Part shown: piece after piece, positions 1-7,652 of the stretch
How the letters are laid out: each line of letters starts with the position of its first letter
Numbering within the stretch: position 1 is the first letter of the stretch
Source: Sinobaca qinghaiensis
GTDB lineage: Bacteria; Bacillota; Bacilli; Bacillales; Marinococcaceae
DNA: 64,000 nucleotides
NCBI RefSeq assembly: GCF_003610495.1
Contig: NZ_RAPK01000006.1
Span: 1 to 64,000, forward strand
Direction: 5' to 3'
Notes under the pieces: model-generated
What the model saw: the letters and a program-made list of their open reading frames with translations, nothing else
The model's database searches: none
What the model was told of the DNA's origin: nothing
Translations under genes and position numbers: made by a program

Positions 1-302
1 ACTATCAGCACCGGGCCTGGACCACCTTGTTGAAAACCAACCGTGTGTTTGCCAGCATGTCCCGGAAAGCGACCTGCGCAGACAACGCCCCGATAGAAAA
101 TTTCTTCGGGCTGTTAAAACAGGAAATGTACTATGGAAAAGAGCTTGTCTCCTACGAAGAGCTCAAACAAAGGTTGGAAGCCTATATTCATTACTACAAT
201 CACGATCGGATCAAATTAAAATTGGCTGGCCAAAGCCCGGTGAAGTACCGAACATCGACCAGCCAACTCGCTGCATCATAAAACTTTAACTTTTAGGGGT
301 CA
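1..302 (+). mobile_element. Right end of an IS3-family insertion sequence
   Basis: The window opens inside an insertion sequence. It contains the C-terminal part of a DDE transposase followed by a short end sequence that reads TTTTAGGGGTCA and stops at about 302. Read from outside inwards this is TGACCCCTAAAAG, the TG-start terminal repeat style of IS3/IS150-group elements. The left end lies outside the window, so the target duplication cannot be checked. Just outside the end is CCCGGCGGCTCTTTTTTT, which looks like the right arm and T-run of a terminator; the element may have landed in or next to a terminator. Confidence 0.8.
3..281 (+). CDS. IS3-family transposase, C-terminal fragment (cut by window start)
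   Basis: This is the end of an integrase-core (rve-type DDE) transposase, probably the OrfB part of an IS150-group element. The frame is open to the window edge. Its first visible residues, YQHRAW, match the part of the fold just before the last catalytic residue. The block DNAPIENFFGLLKQEMYYG holds the conserved Glu of the DDE triad and the following basic helix, and YIHYYNHDRIKLKL is the conserved C-terminal signature. Nothing visible is broken. Whether the whole element is intact cannot be judged from here. The stop lies about 20 bases before the terminal repeat, as expected for this family. Confidence 0.88.
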   Translation, partial: YQHRAWTTLLKTNRVFASMSRKATCADNAPIENFFGLLKQEMYYGKELVSYEELKQRLEAYIHYYNHDRIKLKLAGQSPVKYRTSTSQLAAS

Positions 303-324
303 CTACCCGGCGGCTCTTTTTTTG

Positions 325-1608
325 TTAAATAATACCGAAAATATCCAAAAACACGCGTATCGCAAGAAAACATACAATGACCATAACCACGGTATAAATA
401 ATATTCTGGGAAAGCGTATTAGCATACTCGCCAAGAAACTTTCGTTTATTACATAAAATCCATATCGAACCGACAATGGCCGGCAGCAGAAGACCGTTAA
501 TCGCTTGAGCCGCCATAATCAGCTGAATTGGAGTCTGTCCAAACAAGTACACAATTAATATAGGCGCGATAGCTGCAAGCAGCATCATAATCCGATTGGG
601 CAGAGCGTTTACTTTTTCTGATGTGCCAAACGCCTGGCCGAACAGCGCCGGCTGCACAGATATATTGAAAAGCCCGGAAGAAAATCCGGCTGCCCATAAT
701 CCTAATGCAAATAATACTCCGGCATACTGTCCTAAAAGAGGCGTAAGCTGATAAGCCATGTCGGCGGCTCCTTCAATCACAGCTCCGGTACCGAAAATGA
801 CGCTCCCTGCACAAATCAATATAGAAATAGAAATAGCTGCTGTAATAAAAAGATTTACTCTAAGGTCAAAATGAGAAAGCTTCATTTTTTTCCAGGTTGG
901 AGTGACAGTGTCTTTTTCATATTTCCGCTTAATGAAAGCTGAAAGTCCCAATGCTGTATTAGGAGGCAGCGTAGTGGCAATTAAAGCGAGTACGAGCCAG
1001 TAATTACTTTCTGGTATTTGGAAGGAAAAGCCGGTAGTAAACACATCCGCAATACTGGGACCGGATACAAATACCGTTAAAACAAAAGCGAGCACCATTA
1101 ATCCGATAAAAACGCGGTTAATATTTTCAAGCAGTTTGTAGATGCCGATCCATGAAATAATTAACGCTCCAACGGCAAGGAAGCTGACCCAGGCCAGTAT
1201 TGGAATAGAAGGAAGAAAAAAGTTCAATGCCAGGGCGGCACCGGTAAAATTTCCTGCCTGAAAAGCAATAGCGCCTAAAAGAAGCGCAATATACAGAGGA
1301 ATAGACCAGCCTTTTCCCATGTAGGATCGAATACCGTCCATTGCTGCCATCTTTGTTTGAATTGTAAATTTCACGACCGGCCTTTGAAAGTAGTAGGCCG
1401 TAAAGCAGGCAATAACCAAAATCCACATCACCTGGAATCCATAAGTAGCACCAGCGACTGAGACAGTCGTAACGGTACCGGGACCAACAATACAGGCTGC
1501 CACAATAGCTGCCGGCCCAAGAGATTGAAGTTTTTCTTTTGTGGTGATTTTTTTATTATTTTGGTTTACATCCGATTGGTTTATATTGATTTCTTTTTCT
1601 TTTTGAAT
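325..1608 (-). CDS. NRAMP-family divalent metal transporter, atypical GPGT motif
   Basis: This is a polytopic NRAMP (SLC11/MntH-like) membrane protein of about 427 residues, predicted to import a divalent cation with protons. The first helix reads SLGPAAIVAACIVGPGTVTT. The usual metal-binding DPGN of TM1 is replaced by GPGT, and the TM6 region reads LPPNTALGLSA in place of the usual MPHN-type motif, so the ion preference may differ from manganese. An internal GTG at 1503 would cut into TM1. The frame stays open upstream to an ATT at 1608-1606, which lies 7 bases after a clear GGAGG (1616-1620). I therefore choose the ATT start; an ATC at 1611 is the alternative. There is no terminator on the left, where the IS end abuts the gene. 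Confidence 0.82.
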   Translation of the reverse strand: MQKEKEININQSDVNQNNKKITTKEKLQSLGPAAIVAACIVGPGTVTTVSVAGATYGFQVMWILVIACFTAYYFQRPVVKFTIQTKMAAMDGIRSYMGKGWSIPLYIALLLGAIAFQAGNFTGAALALNFFLPSIPILAWVSFLAVGALIISWIGIYKLLENINRVFIGLMVLAFVLTVFVSGPSIADVFTTGFSFQIPESNYWLVLALIATTLPPNTALGLSAFIKRKYEKDTVTPTWKKMKLSHFDLRVNLFITAAISISILICAGSVIFGTGAVIEGAADMAYQLTPLLGQYAGVLFALGLWAAGFSSGLFNISVQPALFGQAFGTSEKVNALPNRIMMLLAAIAPILIVYLFGQTPIQLIMAAQAINGLLLPAIVGSIWILCNKRKFLGEYANTLSQNIIYTVVMVIVCFLAIRVFLDIFGII

Positions 1609-1932
1609 GATAAATCCTCCTTCAATTACTCAATATGATAGATTAATCAAACCATAGATAAAGTTTTTGGTCTGTAGGGATGGAAGATTATATACGGAAC
1701 AAATAAAAAGAAGAAAATGATCTCTTTTAAAAATAGCGCTTACATAAAATCTACGATATTTCCGGTAGGAAGAGGAAAAAATGTATTGCCTGTTTAATGT
1801 AAAATTATAGTAAGTTGATAGAAAGACAAGTGTGCGGCCGGTAAATCCAGGCTGTAAAAGAGAACGATTACATTTGGCGGCGGGGACAGTCCACCATTTT
1901 GTCTATAGTAATCGGACAAGAAAGGAGGGAAA
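1609..1932. other. Divergent intergenic region with a cre-like site
   Basis: This stretch of about 320 bases separates the metal transporter (minus) from the PTS regulator (plus). It holds the GGAGG of the transporter at 1616-1620, a cre-like site at 1731-1744, and the AAAGGAGGG of the regulator just before 1933. I see no clear -35/-10 pair of normal spacing and no coding sequence. Confidence 0.5.
1731..1744 (-). promoter_or_regulatory. cre-like CcpA site upstream of the beta-glucoside PTS regulator
   Basis: The minus strand reads TGTAAGCGCTATTT, matching 12 of 14 positions of the catabolite response element TGWAANCGNTNWCA, with the central AAGCGCT intact. It lies about 190 bp before the regulator gene of a beta-glucoside locus, a type of locus commonly under CcpA control. 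The distance to a promoter is unknown because no promoter is obvious. Confidence 0.4.
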
Positions 1933-3876
1933 ATGATGGATACGAGAAGCAGTGTTATTTTAAAAGAGTTAATGGCAGCACCGGGGCCTCTTACAAGTCA
2001 GTATCTGGCTCAGTTAAACCGGGTCACCTCGAGAACCGCAAGGGAAGATGTGAAGCAAATAAATGACAAATTAATGCAGCACGGGGCAGAGGTTCAGTCG
2101 CTGAAAGGAAAAGGATACGTTCTTGTTATTGAAGATGATGCTGCTTTTAAATCGTTTTTAGAAAAAGAGTTTCAGACAGCTTCTGTTCTTGCTTCTTCTT
2201 TTCCGGATTTTCCAGAGGAACGGGTCCGTTTTTTAATCAAACGACTGCTCCTGTCCAATACGTTTTTAAAGCTCGAAGACCTGGCAGATGAGCTTTTAAT
2301 CAGCAAATCAACGATTCAAAATGATATACGCATGGTGAAAAATATCTTCAAAAAATATGATATTACACTGGAAAAACGGCCTAATTATGGGCTGAAAGCA
2401 GTGGGAAATGAATTTAAACTGCGCTTTTGTATGTCTGAGTACGTATTTGCAGAACGGGAAGGTGTGACAAAAGATATTTTTGACAGCCAGCTCCCCGGTC
2501 TCATAAAAGAAAATGTAAACGATATCTGGGATATTATTCTGGAAGAAAGCAAAGCATCCAATATTACGTTATCGGATATCGCGATGAATAACCTATTTAT
2601 TCATATAGCAATTACGTATAAAAGAGTACAGTCCGGGCATCATATTACCTTATACCCCCGCGAATTTAAGGATATAAAGAGCAAAGAAGAATATAAGACA
2701 GCCGAACGAATCGTCAGTAAGCTAGAAGCGAAACTTGGTATTACATTTCCAGAAGTCGAAGTTGCCTATATCGCCATTCATCTATTAGGAACAAAAATGA
2801 TATCGCAGGCCAACTTATCGGCCCAGGAAGTAGAGGAAGTACTGGACGTACCAATATATCAGCTCGCTAATTCCATACTGGAAGCGATTGAAAATAAAAT
2901 GGGACTTGGAATCCGTCGGGATAAAGAGCTCCTTGTTGGGCTGGGGCTTCACTTAAAGCCGGCGATTAATCGTTACAAATATGGAATGAACATTAGAAAC
3001 CCGCTGCTATCCGATATCAAAATGAATTATCCAGTTGCATTTGAAGCCGGCATTATTGCCGGTCTTGTGCTTGAAGAATATATGGGGGTTCATATTGAAG
3101 AGGGAGAGATTGGATATATTGCGCTTCATATTGGAGCGGCGATGGAACGAAAAAAGGCACATTCCGGCCCAAAACGATGTATGGTGGTCTGTGCTTCGGG
3201 GGCGGGAAGCGCTCAGCTGATTTTCTATAAGCTGCAGTCTCAGTTCGGGAACCGTTTAGAAGTGGTGGGCACTACTGAATACTATAAATTGAGCCAGATT
3301 TCCTTTGCGAATATAGATTTTATCGTCAGTACGATCCCAATCGCAGAAAAGCTGCCAGTGCCCGTAGTACAGGTGAAAACAATTTTAGGAGAAGGTGACC
3401 TGGAACGGATTGAAAACCATGTAGCAGAACAGCACAGCAGCATCGCAGAATATATAAAAAAAGACCTGTTTTATTTCCAGAAATCCTTTTCTGCAAGAGA
3501 GGACGTTCTTTCCTTTCTCGCAAAAGAACTACAGGATAAAAATCTGGTCCAGGAAGATTATCTGGAACAATTGATGGAGCGCGAAAATATTGCTCCAACC
3601 AGCTTCTGGAACCTGGTAGCTCTTCCCCACCCGGTCACCACCCAGACCGATGAAACGTTTTTAACTGTCTGTACACTGCAGCGGCCGATCAATTGGGGAG
3701 AGAAAAGAGTACAGCTTGTATTTTTATTAAATGTGCAAAAAGGAGACACACAGGATCTGCAGACGTTATACAAAGGCCTGCGCTACATTGTAGATAATAT
3801 CAGTGTCGTGCAGCGTATTCTAAAATGCCGGAATTATGAGGAGTTCCTCAAAGTCCTGAAGAATCAGCAGTCTTGA
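1933..3876 (+). CDS. LicR-like PRD transcriptional regulator of a beta-glucoside PTS
   Basis: This is a 647-residue multidomain activator of the BglG/MtlR/LicR class. It has an HTH_11 domain at about 8-60, a second HTH (Mga type) at about 90-145, PRD1 at about 190-290, PRD2 at about 305-410, an EIIB-like domain with a phosphorylatable Cys in MVVCASGAGSAQ, and an EIIA type-2 domain with the His of ALPHPVTT. PRD histidines are visible in AYIAIHLLGTKM and GYIALHIGAAMER. PTS-dependent phosphorylation of PRDs and of the EII domains sets the activity of this class. It sits directly before the EIIB-EIIC-EIIA-glucosidase genes in the same direction, so those are its likely targets. The start follows AAAGGAGGG; ATG at 1933 or 1936 is possible. 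Confidence 0.88.
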   Translation: MMDTRSSVILKELMAAPGPLTSQYLAQLNRVTSRTAREDVKQINDKLMQHGAEVQSLKGKGYVLVIEDDAAFKSFLEKEFQTASVLASSFPDFPEERVRFLIKRLLLSNTFLKLEDLADELLISKSTIQNDIRMVKNIFKKYDITLEKRPNYGLKAVGNEFKLRFCMSEYVFAEREGVTKDIFDSQLPGLIKENVNDIWDIILEESKASNITLSDIAMNNLFIHIAITYKRVQSGHHITLYPREFKDIKSKEEYKTAERIVSKLEAKLGITFPEVEVAYIAIHLLGTKMISQANLSAQEVEEVLDVPIYQLANSILEAIENKMGLGIRRDKELLVGLGLHLKPAINRYKYGMNIRNPLLSDIKMNYPVAFEAGIIAGLVLEEYMGVHIEEGEIGYIALHIGAAMERKKAHSGPKRCMVVCASGAGSAQLIFYKLQSQFGNRLEVVGTTEYYKLSQISFANIDFIVSTIPIAEKLPVPVVQVKTILGEGDLERIENHVAEQHSSIAEYIKKDLFYFQKSFSAREDVLSFLAKELQDKNLVQEDYLEQLMERENIAPTSFWNLVALPHPVTTQTDETFLTVCTLQRPINWGEKRVQLVFLLNVQKGDTQDLQTLYKGLRYIVDNISVVQRILKCRNYEEFLKVLKNQQS

Positions 3877-3913
3877 AAAACAAGGCTGTTTTTTTCTGTC
3901 TGAAGTTCCGGTG

Positions 3914-3958
3914 GAAAACACTTTTTTCCTCTTCATAACGGAAAAAGTATGCGTTTTC
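3914..3958 (+). promoter_or_regulatory. Interrupted inverted repeat before the EIIB gene
   Basis: Arms GAAAAC plus ACTTTTTTCC on the left pair with GGAAAAAGT plus GTTTTC on the right around a 10-base centre. It lies between the LicR-like regulator and the EIIB gene and could be a weak terminator of the regulator or part of the control region of the transport genes. It is AT-rich and lacks a clean T-run, so its role is uncertain. Confidence 0.35.
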
Positions 3959-4022
3959 ATTTTGTGGGTAGTCTCATAAACTAAGGTTAATCTTACAAAA
4001 CAACTCAAGGAGGAAACAACAT

Positions 4023-4334
4023 ATGAAAAATATACTTCTGGCGTGTTCGGCAGGAATGTCGACAAGCATGCTCGTTTCAAAAATGGAAGAAGCTGCACAA
4101 GAACAGGGCATTGAAGCGAATATCTGGGCCGTATCACAGGATAAAGCAATTCCGGATATGGAAAAAGCAGATGTGCTGCTGATCGGTCCGCAGATGCGGT
4201 TCATGAAAAAGAAATATTCTATCAAAGCAGACGAAGTAGGTATTCCACTGGACGTGATTGATCCAATGTCTTACGGACGGGTAGATGGAAAAGCCGTGCT
4301 GACAAGAGCGCTTGAGCTTATTGAAAACAACTAG
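4023..4334 (+). CDS. PTS lactose/cellobiose-family EIIB component
   Basis: This is a 103-residue cytoplasmic EIIB of the lactose/cellobiose/diacetylchitobiose class. The phospho-accepting Cys8 is in LLACSAGMSTSMLVSKM, the usual P-loop-like start of this family. It receives phosphate from EIIA (5792-6100) and passes it to the sugar bound by EIIC (4429-5754). AAGGAGG sits at the right distance before the ATG. The gene is separated from EIIC by a hairpin at 4348-4387, which may make EIIB more abundant than EIIC. Length is normal for the family. Confidence 0.93.
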   Translation: MKNILLACSAGMSTSMLVSKMEEAAQEQGIEANIWAVSQDKAIPDMEKADVLLIGPQMRFMKKKYSIKADEVGIPLDVIDPMSYGRVDGKAVLTRALELIENN

Positions 4335-4347
4335 GTGAAAGTACAGC

Positions 4348-4387
4348 GGAAGAGAACTACACATAGAGACTTTCTCTTCCTTCTTTT
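4348..4387 (+). terminator. Intercistronic hairpin between EIIB and EIIC (attenuator-like)
   Basis: GGAAGAGAA (4348-4356) and TTCTCTTCC (4372-4380) form a perfect 9-bp stem with a 15-base loop, followed by TTCTTTT. It lies inside the operon, so it is more likely a partial terminator or RNA-stabilising element for the upstream EIIB message than a full stop. Confidence 0.55.
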
Positions 4388-4428
4388 AAAACGTGGAGAA
4401 GCATTTACTACATTTAGGGGGAGTTAAA

Positions 4429-5754
4429 ATGAACAGCAACAGCAAGTTTATGGATCTGCTTGAACGGGTGCTTATGCCAATTGCAGAAAAACTGAACAAC
4501 AACCGGTATTTAACCGCACTTCGGGACGGATTTCTTGTAGCCCTGCCGCTTATTATTTTCGGTTCTATCTTCGTTGTACTGGCAAATCTGCCGTTTTTGG
4601 ATCAAATGATCAGCGAAAGTGCCTTTGCCGCCTACCAGGAAGCTCTAGGACCTGCCTCTGCAGCAACGTTAAGTATTATGGCACTCTTTGTTATCATCGG
4701 AATAGGGTATAAGCTGGTAGAACATTCCGGCGGTGAAGGCATTTACGGCGGGGTCGTGGCGCTGGCTGCTTTCTTAATTCTTACCCCGCAGATGGTAGAA
4801 GAGACGCCGGGAGGTATTCCAACTTCCGCTTTAGGAGCAGAAGGATTGTTTGTAGGTATCATTACCGCATTTGTCGCAGCAGAGCTGTATTATTTCTTTG
4901 TTAAAAAAGACTGGACGATTAAGATGCCGGCCGGCGTGCCGGGAGCAGTAACCCGCTCTTTCAGCGCATTGTTTCCAATCGCACTGTCGTTAACTGCCTT
5001 TCTTATTATCCGGATTATCTTTACCTTTACGCCGTTTGTTACAGTACAAAACTTCATCTACACGGTTCTGCAGGAGCCGTTAACTGTTCTCGGCGGCGGG
5101 CTTCCGGCAACAATTGTCGCTGTACTGCTCATTCAGCTGTTCTGGTTTTTCGGACTGCACGGTCAGATCCTCGTGAACTCCGTTCTCGATCCGATCTGGT
5201 ACACGCTTAACAACCAGAATCTGGAGGCTTTTCAAGCAGGTCAGGAGCTGCCAAACGTTGTAACGAAGCAGTTTATTGATACTTTTATTGTAGGTATAGG
5301 CGGTTCCGGTATGACATTGGCTGTTATTTTAGGCATCTTTCTTATCGGCCGCAGCAGACAGATGAAGCAGGTCGGAAAGGTAAGTGCACCTCCAGGCATA
5401 TTCAATGTAAACGAACCGATTATTTTTGGACTGCCGATCATTTTGAACCCGCTCGTTCTTATTCCATGGCTGCTTGCGCCGGTCGTTGTCTGCGTAGTTG
5501 TTTATTATTCCATGCTTACAGGGCTTGTGCCTAAGCCTGCAGGTATAATTGTTCCCTGGACGACACCGCCGTTAATCAGTGGATTTCTCGCTACAGGAAA
5601 CGCATGGCAGGGGGCAGTGCTGCAGCTTGTCAGCATGTTCATCGTGTTTGTCATCTGGTGGCCGTTCCTGAAAGTAATGGATAAGCAGTACTATGAGCAG
5701 GAGCAGGCTGAAGAAGCAGCTGCTACTACAGAAACAGAAAAGCCTTCCAACTAA
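4429..5754 (+). CDS. PTS lactose/cellobiose-family EIIC permease
   Basis: This 441-residue membrane permease is the substrate-translocating subunit of the PTS. It begins MNSNSKFMDLLERVLMPIAEKL, has about ten hydrophobic segments, and contains the EIIC motifs FFGLHGQILVNSV and NVNEPIIFGLPIILNP, the latter being the conserved NEP-type sugar-binding loop. The frame is open to a GTG at 4393, but AGGGGGAG lies 8 bases before the ATG at 4429, so I start there. Neighbours EIIA, EIIB and a phospho-beta-glucosidase point to a beta-glucoside such as cellobiose as substrate; the exact sugar cannot be read from sequence. Confidence 0.92.
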   Translation: MNSNSKFMDLLERVLMPIAEKLNNNRYLTALRDGFLVALPLIIFGSIFVVLANLPFLDQMISESAFAAYQEALGPASAATLSIMALFVIIGIGYKLVEHSGGEGIYGGVVALAAFLILTPQMVEETPGGIPTSALGAEGLFVGIITAFVAAELYYFFVKKDWTIKMPAGVPGAVTRSFSALFPIALSLTAFLIIRIIFTFTPFVTVQNFIYTVLQEPLTVLGGGLPATIVAVLLIQLFWFFGLHGQILVNSVLDPIWYTLNNQNLEAFQAGQELPNVVTKQFIDTFIVGIGGSGMTLAVILGIFLIGRSRQMKQVGKVSAPPGIFNVNEPIIFGLPIILNPLVLIPWLLAPVVVCVVVYYSMLTGLVPKPAGIIVPWTTPPLISGFLATGNAWQGAVLQLVSMFIVFVIWWPFLKVMDKQYYEQEQAEEAAATTETEKPSN

Positions 5755-5791
5755 ATACTGACAATACGGATAGAGAGAAAGGAAAGGTCGT

Positions 5792-6100
5792 ATGGAACAA
5801 ATTACAGAGGTGGCGTTTCAAATTATATTGTACGCCGGAAATGGAAAATCAAGTGCAATGGAGGCTATTCAAGAAGCAAAAGCCGCTAACTTTGAAGAAG
5901 CAGACAGGCTTATTATAGAAGCAGGGGAAGAGCTTGGCAAAGCGCATAAATACCAGACGCAGCTCCTGCAGCAGGAAGCAAGCGGAGAAAAGTCACCCGT
6001 AAACGTAATGCTGATTCACTCCCAGGACCACTTGATGACATCAATGACCGTCCGCGACCTTGCTGTTGAGATTATTGAAATTTACCGCACCAGACAATAA
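5792..6100 (+). CDS. PTS lactose/cellobiose-family EIIA component
   Basis: This 102-residue cytoplasmic EIIA is all-helical and forms trimers in this family. It accepts phosphate from HPr. The C-terminal motif VMLIHSQDHLMTSMTVRDLA carries the active His at position 76, with a second His at 80, and the N-terminal IILYAGNGKSSAMEAIQEAK is the conserved first helix. Family length is about 100-115, so it is intact. It lies 37 bp after EIIC and 15 bp before the glucosidase, in one operon. GAAAGGAAAGG precedes the ATG. Confidence 0.93.
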   Translation: MEQITEVAFQIILYAGNGKSSAMEAIQEAKAANFEEADRLIIEAGEELGKAHKYQTQLLQQEASGEKSPVNVMLIHSQDHLMTSMTVRDLAVEIIEIYRTRQ

Positions 6101-6115
6101 AGGAGGATTTCTTTT

Positions 6116-7504
6116 ATGGCACTGCAGTATACATTTCCAGAGGATTTTTGGTGGGGGAGCGCTACTTCGGCGACACAGATTGAAGGGGCTGCCTCAGAGG
6201 ACGGGAAAGGCTTAAACATTTGGGACTACTGGTACAGTAAGGAGCCAAACCGCTTCTTTAATGGCGTAGGGCCGGAAACGACCTCTGATTTTTACCATAC
6301 GTACAAAGAAGACATTCAGCGGATGAAAGATATTGGACATAACTCCTTTCGGTTTTCTATCTCCTGGGCCCGCCTGATTCCAGGCGGAGAAGGGGATGTG
6401 AATGAAGAAGCGGCAGCATTTTACCACCGTGTGATTGATGAACTGCTGGCTCAGGATATCGAGCCGTTTGCCAACTTGTTTCATTTTGACATGCCGCTGG
6501 AGATGCAGGAAAAGGGCGGCTGGGAAAGCCGGGAAGTGGTTGATGCATACGCTGTTTTTGCAGAAAAATGCTTTGAACTGTTCGGTGAAAAAGTACAGAA
6601 ATGGTTTACGTTTAACGAACCAATTGTTCCTGTAGAAGGCGGCTATCTGTATGATTTTCACTATCCGAACGTCGTTGATTTCAAGCGTGCAGTTCAGGTG
6701 GCGTATCATACCATTATTGCTCATGCCAAAGCAGTTGAAGTGTTTAAAAAACGTTCCATTCCCAATGGAAAAATTGGTACCATTTTAAATCTGACGCCTT
6801 CCTATCCAAGAAGCCAGAATCCGGCTGATCTACGGGCTTCCCGCATCGCCGACCTGTTTTTCAACCGCAGCTTTCTCGATCCGATGGTAAAGGGAGAATT
6901 CCCGGAAGAACTGACAGCCATTCTGCGGGAACATGGGCAGCTGCCGGAGATGCTCGAAGGAGACAAAGAACTCGTAAAGCGCAACACGGCTGAACTGTTA
7001 GGTGTAAACTATTATCAGCCAAGGCGTGTGAAGGCAAAGGAGCACCTGCCGAATCCATACGGTCCATTTATGCTCGACTGGTATTTTGATCTTTATGAAA
7101 TGCCGGGCAGAAAAATGAATCCTTACCGCGGCTGGGAGATCTACGAAAAAGGCGTATATGATATTATGATCAACCTCCGTGACAATTACGGAAATATCGA
7201 GTCGTTTATTTCAGAAAATGGAATGGGTGTTCAGGATGAAGAGCGGTTTATGGAAAACGGTCAGATTCAGGATGATTACCGAATCGATTTTATCCGCGAA
7301 CATTTAAAATGGCTGCACCGTGCAATTCAAGAAGGATGCAATGCTAAAGGGTATCATCTCTGGTCCTTTATGGATAACTGGTCTTGGATGAATGCCTATA
7401 AAAACCGCTACGGCTTCTTCTCGGTAAATATTGAAACGCAGGAGCGCACTCCAAAGAAAAGCGCCGGCTGGATTACAGAGGTTTCCAAAAATAATGGATT
7501 TTAA
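6116..7504 (+). CDS. GH1 6-phospho-beta-glucosidase
   Basis: This 462-residue glycoside hydrolase family 1 enzyme hydrolyses the phosphorylated disaccharide delivered by the PTS to glucose and glucose 6-phosphate. The acid/base Glu168 is in FTFNEPIVP and the nucleophile Glu367 in FISENGMG. The C-terminal loop WSWMNAYKNRYGF keeps the Ser-Lys-Tyr pattern that binds the 6-phosphate and separates phospho-glucosidases from plain beta-glucosidases. The start follows AAAGGAGG by 8 bases. It is the last gene of the operon and is followed by a strong terminator at 7512-7539. Substrate is a beta-glucoside phosphate by context. Confidence 0.94.
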   Translation: MALQYTFPEDFWWGSATSATQIEGAASEDGKGLNIWDYWYSKEPNRFFNGVGPETTSDFYHTYKEDIQRMKDIGHNSFRFSISWARLIPGGEGDVNEEAAAFYHRVIDELLAQDIEPFANLFHFDMPLEMQEKGGWESREVVDAYAVFAEKCFELFGEKVQKWFTFNEPIVPVEGGYLYDFHYPNVVDFKRAVQVAYHTIIAHAKAVEVFKKRSIPNGKIGTILNLTPSYPRSQNPADLRASRIADLFFNRSFLDPMVKGEFPEELTAILREHGQLPEMLEGDKELVKRNTAELLGVNYYQPRRVKAKEHLPNPYGPFMLDWYFDLYEMPGRKMNPYRGWEIYEKGVYDIMINLRDNYGNIESFISENGMGVQDEERFMENGQIQDDYRIDFIREHLKWLHRAIQEGCNAKGYHLWSFMDNWSWMNAYKNRYGFFSVNIETQERTPKKSAGWITEVSKNNGF

Positions 7505-7511
7505 CGCATAG

Positions 7512-7539
7512 AAAAAAAGCTGGAATTCCAGCTTTTTTT
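7512..7539 (+). terminator. Rho-independent terminator after the beta-glucoside operon
   Basis: A perfect palindrome with arms AAAAAAAGCTGGAA and TTCCAGCTTTTTTT. It has A and T runs on both sides, so it may also stop the convergent siderophore operon on the minus strand, for which I see no other terminator. Confidence 0.9.
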
Positions 7540-7652
7540 CTGTTTTGTAGACTGTTGAAGAAGACACAAAAAACATATTTTGTACAATAAGCGGTACAGC
7601 GTGTTCTCGAAAGGACAAGCCTTAAGTTAAATAAAAAAGGGCGGGGAGCATA

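Noticed and set aside
325-1503. Metal transporter starting at GTG 1503
   Set aside because: This start cuts into TM1 just before the metal-site motif, while the frame continues to a well-placed GGAGG further upstream.
4393-4428. Extended EIIC start at GTG 4393
   Set aside because: There is no Shine-Dalgarno before it, while AGGGGGAG precedes the ATG at 4429.
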